DNA of 9,002 nucleotides, from the NCBI GenBank assembly GCA_025458545.1, contig JALOSH010000087.1:1-9002 (forward strand). Direction: 5' to 3'. The notes beneath the pieces were generated by a model. That model saw only the letters and a list, made by a program, of their open reading frames with translations, did no database searches and was not told the origin of the DNA. Shown here in pieces: positions 8,148-9,002 of this stretch. Both the position numbers and the translations under genes were made by a program. Each line of letters starts with the position of its first letter. Positions within the stretch are counted from its first letter, which is position 1. Source of the stretch: Hydrogenophaga sp. (GTDB lineage Bacteria > Pseudomonadota > Gammaproteobacteria > Burkholderiales > Burkholderiaceae).

Positions 8148-8711
8148 GTTTTCCAGAACCTTCGCCTTTTGAGCGTTTCAACCGGCTTGTGGTGCACCAG
8201 CCGGGTTCCGACCAAGGCGTCGTGCAGGAACTGGCGCTGCGGATGGAAGCGCGACAGGATGGCCCAGATCGCGACCCAGCCGAGCACGATCACCGTGAGT
8301 TCGCCGCCCGGTAGCTGGTACCAGCCGCCGACCGCCAGTGGTGGCAGGAACCAGAGCCAGGACACGGCGTAGCGCAACAGGGCGCGCCCCTTGGTCAAGG
8401 CCATGCCACGGCGGTCCACCACGCGGATGTGCCAGGTCTTCATGGCCAGCGTCTGTCCCTTGATCCAGAACCAGCCGAAGTAAATGGCCAGCAGCAGGAA
8501 CACGTAGACCTGCAGTGCGTAGCGGTTGTTGACCATGTCCCGCAGCGGAGCGAGCCAGGGAACCGAAGAGGAACAGCCCGGTCCCGAAGACCACGCCGAA
8601 CAGGAGGGTGCCCTCGTACAGCCAGCAGGCCATGCGGCGAGCGATCGGGGGTGCGGTGAGCGGATCGGGTGGCGTTGCCGGGGCGGCTGCGGTGGTCTGT
8701 GTGGCGGTCAT
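8144..8711 (-). pseudogene. RDD-family membrane protein with a single-base frameshift
   Basis: The RDD family consists of small multi-pass membrane proteins of mostly unknown role, possibly in transport. The N-terminal part (from MTATQTTAAAP at 8711) contains PPIARRMACWLYEGTLLFGV, with the family Arg and the first helix. The rest, in another frame, reads from MVNNRYALQ (8536) through FLLLAIYFGWFWIKGQTLAM, KTWHIRVVDRRG (first Asp), two more helices, and [11 protein letters not shown] (second Asp), to the stop at 8144. Deleting one base within about 8549-8556 joins the parts as FGSL-APLRDMVNNR and yields about 188 residues with family-like spacing. The first gene of an RDD-dgkA-LOG cluster, it overlaps dgkA by 4 bases. 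An upstream ATG at 8753 is possible but looks less natural. Confidence 0.82.
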
Positions 8712-8791
8712 GTCGTGCGTCTGCAGAGGCCATTGCTGCGAAGTGGCGCGCATTTCCGGTCACGCGTTCACCCCGTCCCATGCGGCAATGC

Positions 8792-8797
8792 GATAAT
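8792..8797 (+). promoter_or_regulatory. Possible -10 element (GATAAT) for the right-edge gene
   Basis: GATAAT matches five of six consensus positions and sits 153 bases upstream of the ATG at 8951. TTCACC at 8767-8772 could be a -35, but the 19-base spacing is long. On the other strand the same spot reads ATTATC, with TTGCCT 18 bases before CATTAT, so it may also serve the divergent RDD cluster. Use of this site would give a leader of roughly 145 bases. Confidence 0.4.
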
Positions 8798-8844
8798 GTC
8801 GGGCTGCAATTCAAAAAGGCAAACGGGTCAAGGTCCGGCGGGGT

Positions 8845-8904
8845 ATGTGTCCGCCCATGTCTTTGGCCTCAAGTCCCAAGCCCGCTCCACAAGAGTCGGC
8901 GTGA
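8845..8904 (+). CDS. Candidate leader peptide of 19 residues upstream of the right-edge gene
   Basis: An ATG at 8845 opens a frame reading MCPPMSLASSPKPAPQESA and ends with TGA at 8902-8904, 46 bases before the next gene. AAGG at 8830-8833 is a possible ribosome binding site. The ATG lies in the 9-base loop of a hairpin formed by GGCGG (8837-8841) and CCGCC (8851-8855). The peptide has only one branched-chain residue (one Leu), so it is not a classic ilv attenuator. It does have a Pro-Pro pair and is Pro/Ser-rich. A 19-codon frame can occur by chance in DNA of this composition, so translation is unproven. Confidence 0.3.
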   Translation: MCPPMSLASSPKPAPQESA

Positions 8905-8938
8905 GGGGCACCCAAGGTATTTCGTCAGAGAAATTCTC

Positions 8939-8944
8939 GAAAGG
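8939..8944 (+). promoter_or_regulatory. Ribosome binding site of the right-edge gene, possibly occluded
   Basis: GAAAGG lies 6 bases before the ATG at 8951 and fixes that start. An imperfect hairpin, TTTC (8920-8923) with GAAA (8939-8942) and GAG (8928-8930) with CTC (8936-8938), would cover part of it. The stem is short with a 4-base bulge, so its stability is doubtful. Confidence 0.4.
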
Positions 8945-8950
8945 TTCATC

Positions 8951-9002
8951 ATGGAAATCAACAAGGCCGAACTGGCCTCCGCTGCAGCCGCCTCCGGCGC
9001 CG
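8951..9002 (+). CDS. Probable acetolactate synthase large subunit, first 17 codons (runs off the right edge)
   Basis: Only MEINKAELASAAAASGA is visible. This closely resembles the N-terminal extension I associate with acetolactate synthase catalytic subunits (ilvB/ilvI type) of Comamonadaceae, which precedes the thiamine-diphosphate-binding domain. Such an enzyme condenses pyruvate with pyruvate or 2-oxobutyrate, the first common step of valine, leucine and isoleucine synthesis. The long leader before it also fits a regulated biosynthetic gene. No catalytic motif is within the window, so the name rests on recognition of a short N-terminus and on context. It is divergent from the RDD cluster. 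Confidence 0.5.
   Translation, partial: MEINKAELASAAAASGA

Noticed and set aside
8144..8753. Programmed ribosomal frameshifting in the RDD gene or dgkA
   Set aside because: No slippery heptamer or downstream stimulatory structure was evident at either shift point, and neither family is known for recoding. Mutation or sequence error is simpler.
8845..8904. Classic branched-chain amino acid attenuator peptide
   Set aside because: The candidate peptide has only one Leu and no Val or Ile, and no terminator hairpin with a T-run is seen before 8951.

Overview
The window is GC-rich, densely coded chromosomal DNA of a betaproteobacterium. Protein sequences, and pairings such as nadE next to glnB, suggest Burkholderiales, most likely the family Comamonadaceae (Hydrogenophaga/Acidovorax-like). 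This is a judgement from recognised protein sequence, not from a database search. I see no rRNA, tRNA, insertion sequence, phage gene or CRISPR array.

Layout. At the left edge lies the 5' end of hppA, a membrane ion-pumping pyrophosphatase, on the minus strand. It diverges across about 300 bases from ppa, the soluble pyrophosphatase. A near-symmetrical A-tract/hairpin/T-tract terminator separates ppa from a convergent, tightly packed minus-strand cluster of five genes (3610 to 1306): a small tail-anchored membrane protein, bactofilin, bactofilin, a single-pass membrane protein with a Pro/Ala-rich tail, bactofilin. Next, also on minus, is a FemAB-like N-acyltransferase (COG3146 type). It diverges from nadE (glutamine-dependent NAD+ synthetase), which is followed by glnB (PII nitrogen sensor). 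Converging on glnB is a minus-strand RDD protein - dgkA - LOG-family gene cluster. At the right edge a 239-base leader precedes the first 17 codons of a plus-strand gene, probably the large subunit of acetolactate synthase (ilvB/ilvI).

How the genes fit together. The left edge handles pyrophosphate by two routes, energy-conserving and heat-releasing. The central cluster looks like a cytoskeleton/envelope module in which three different bactofilins could co-polymerise and be tied to the inner membrane by the two small membrane proteins. The nadE-glnB pair joins a glutamine-consuming enzyme to the nitrogen sensor. The right edge is branched-chain amino acid synthesis with a long leader.

Most notable: (1) the five-gene triple-bactofilin cluster with two unrecognised membrane proteins; (2) two independent single-base frameshifts, one in the RDD gene and one in dgkA, each of which restores a family-like full-length protein if one base is removed; (3) a short open reading frame whose start codon sits in a hairpin loop in the leader of the right-edge gene. 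I found no clearly novel defence, mobile or biosynthetic system.
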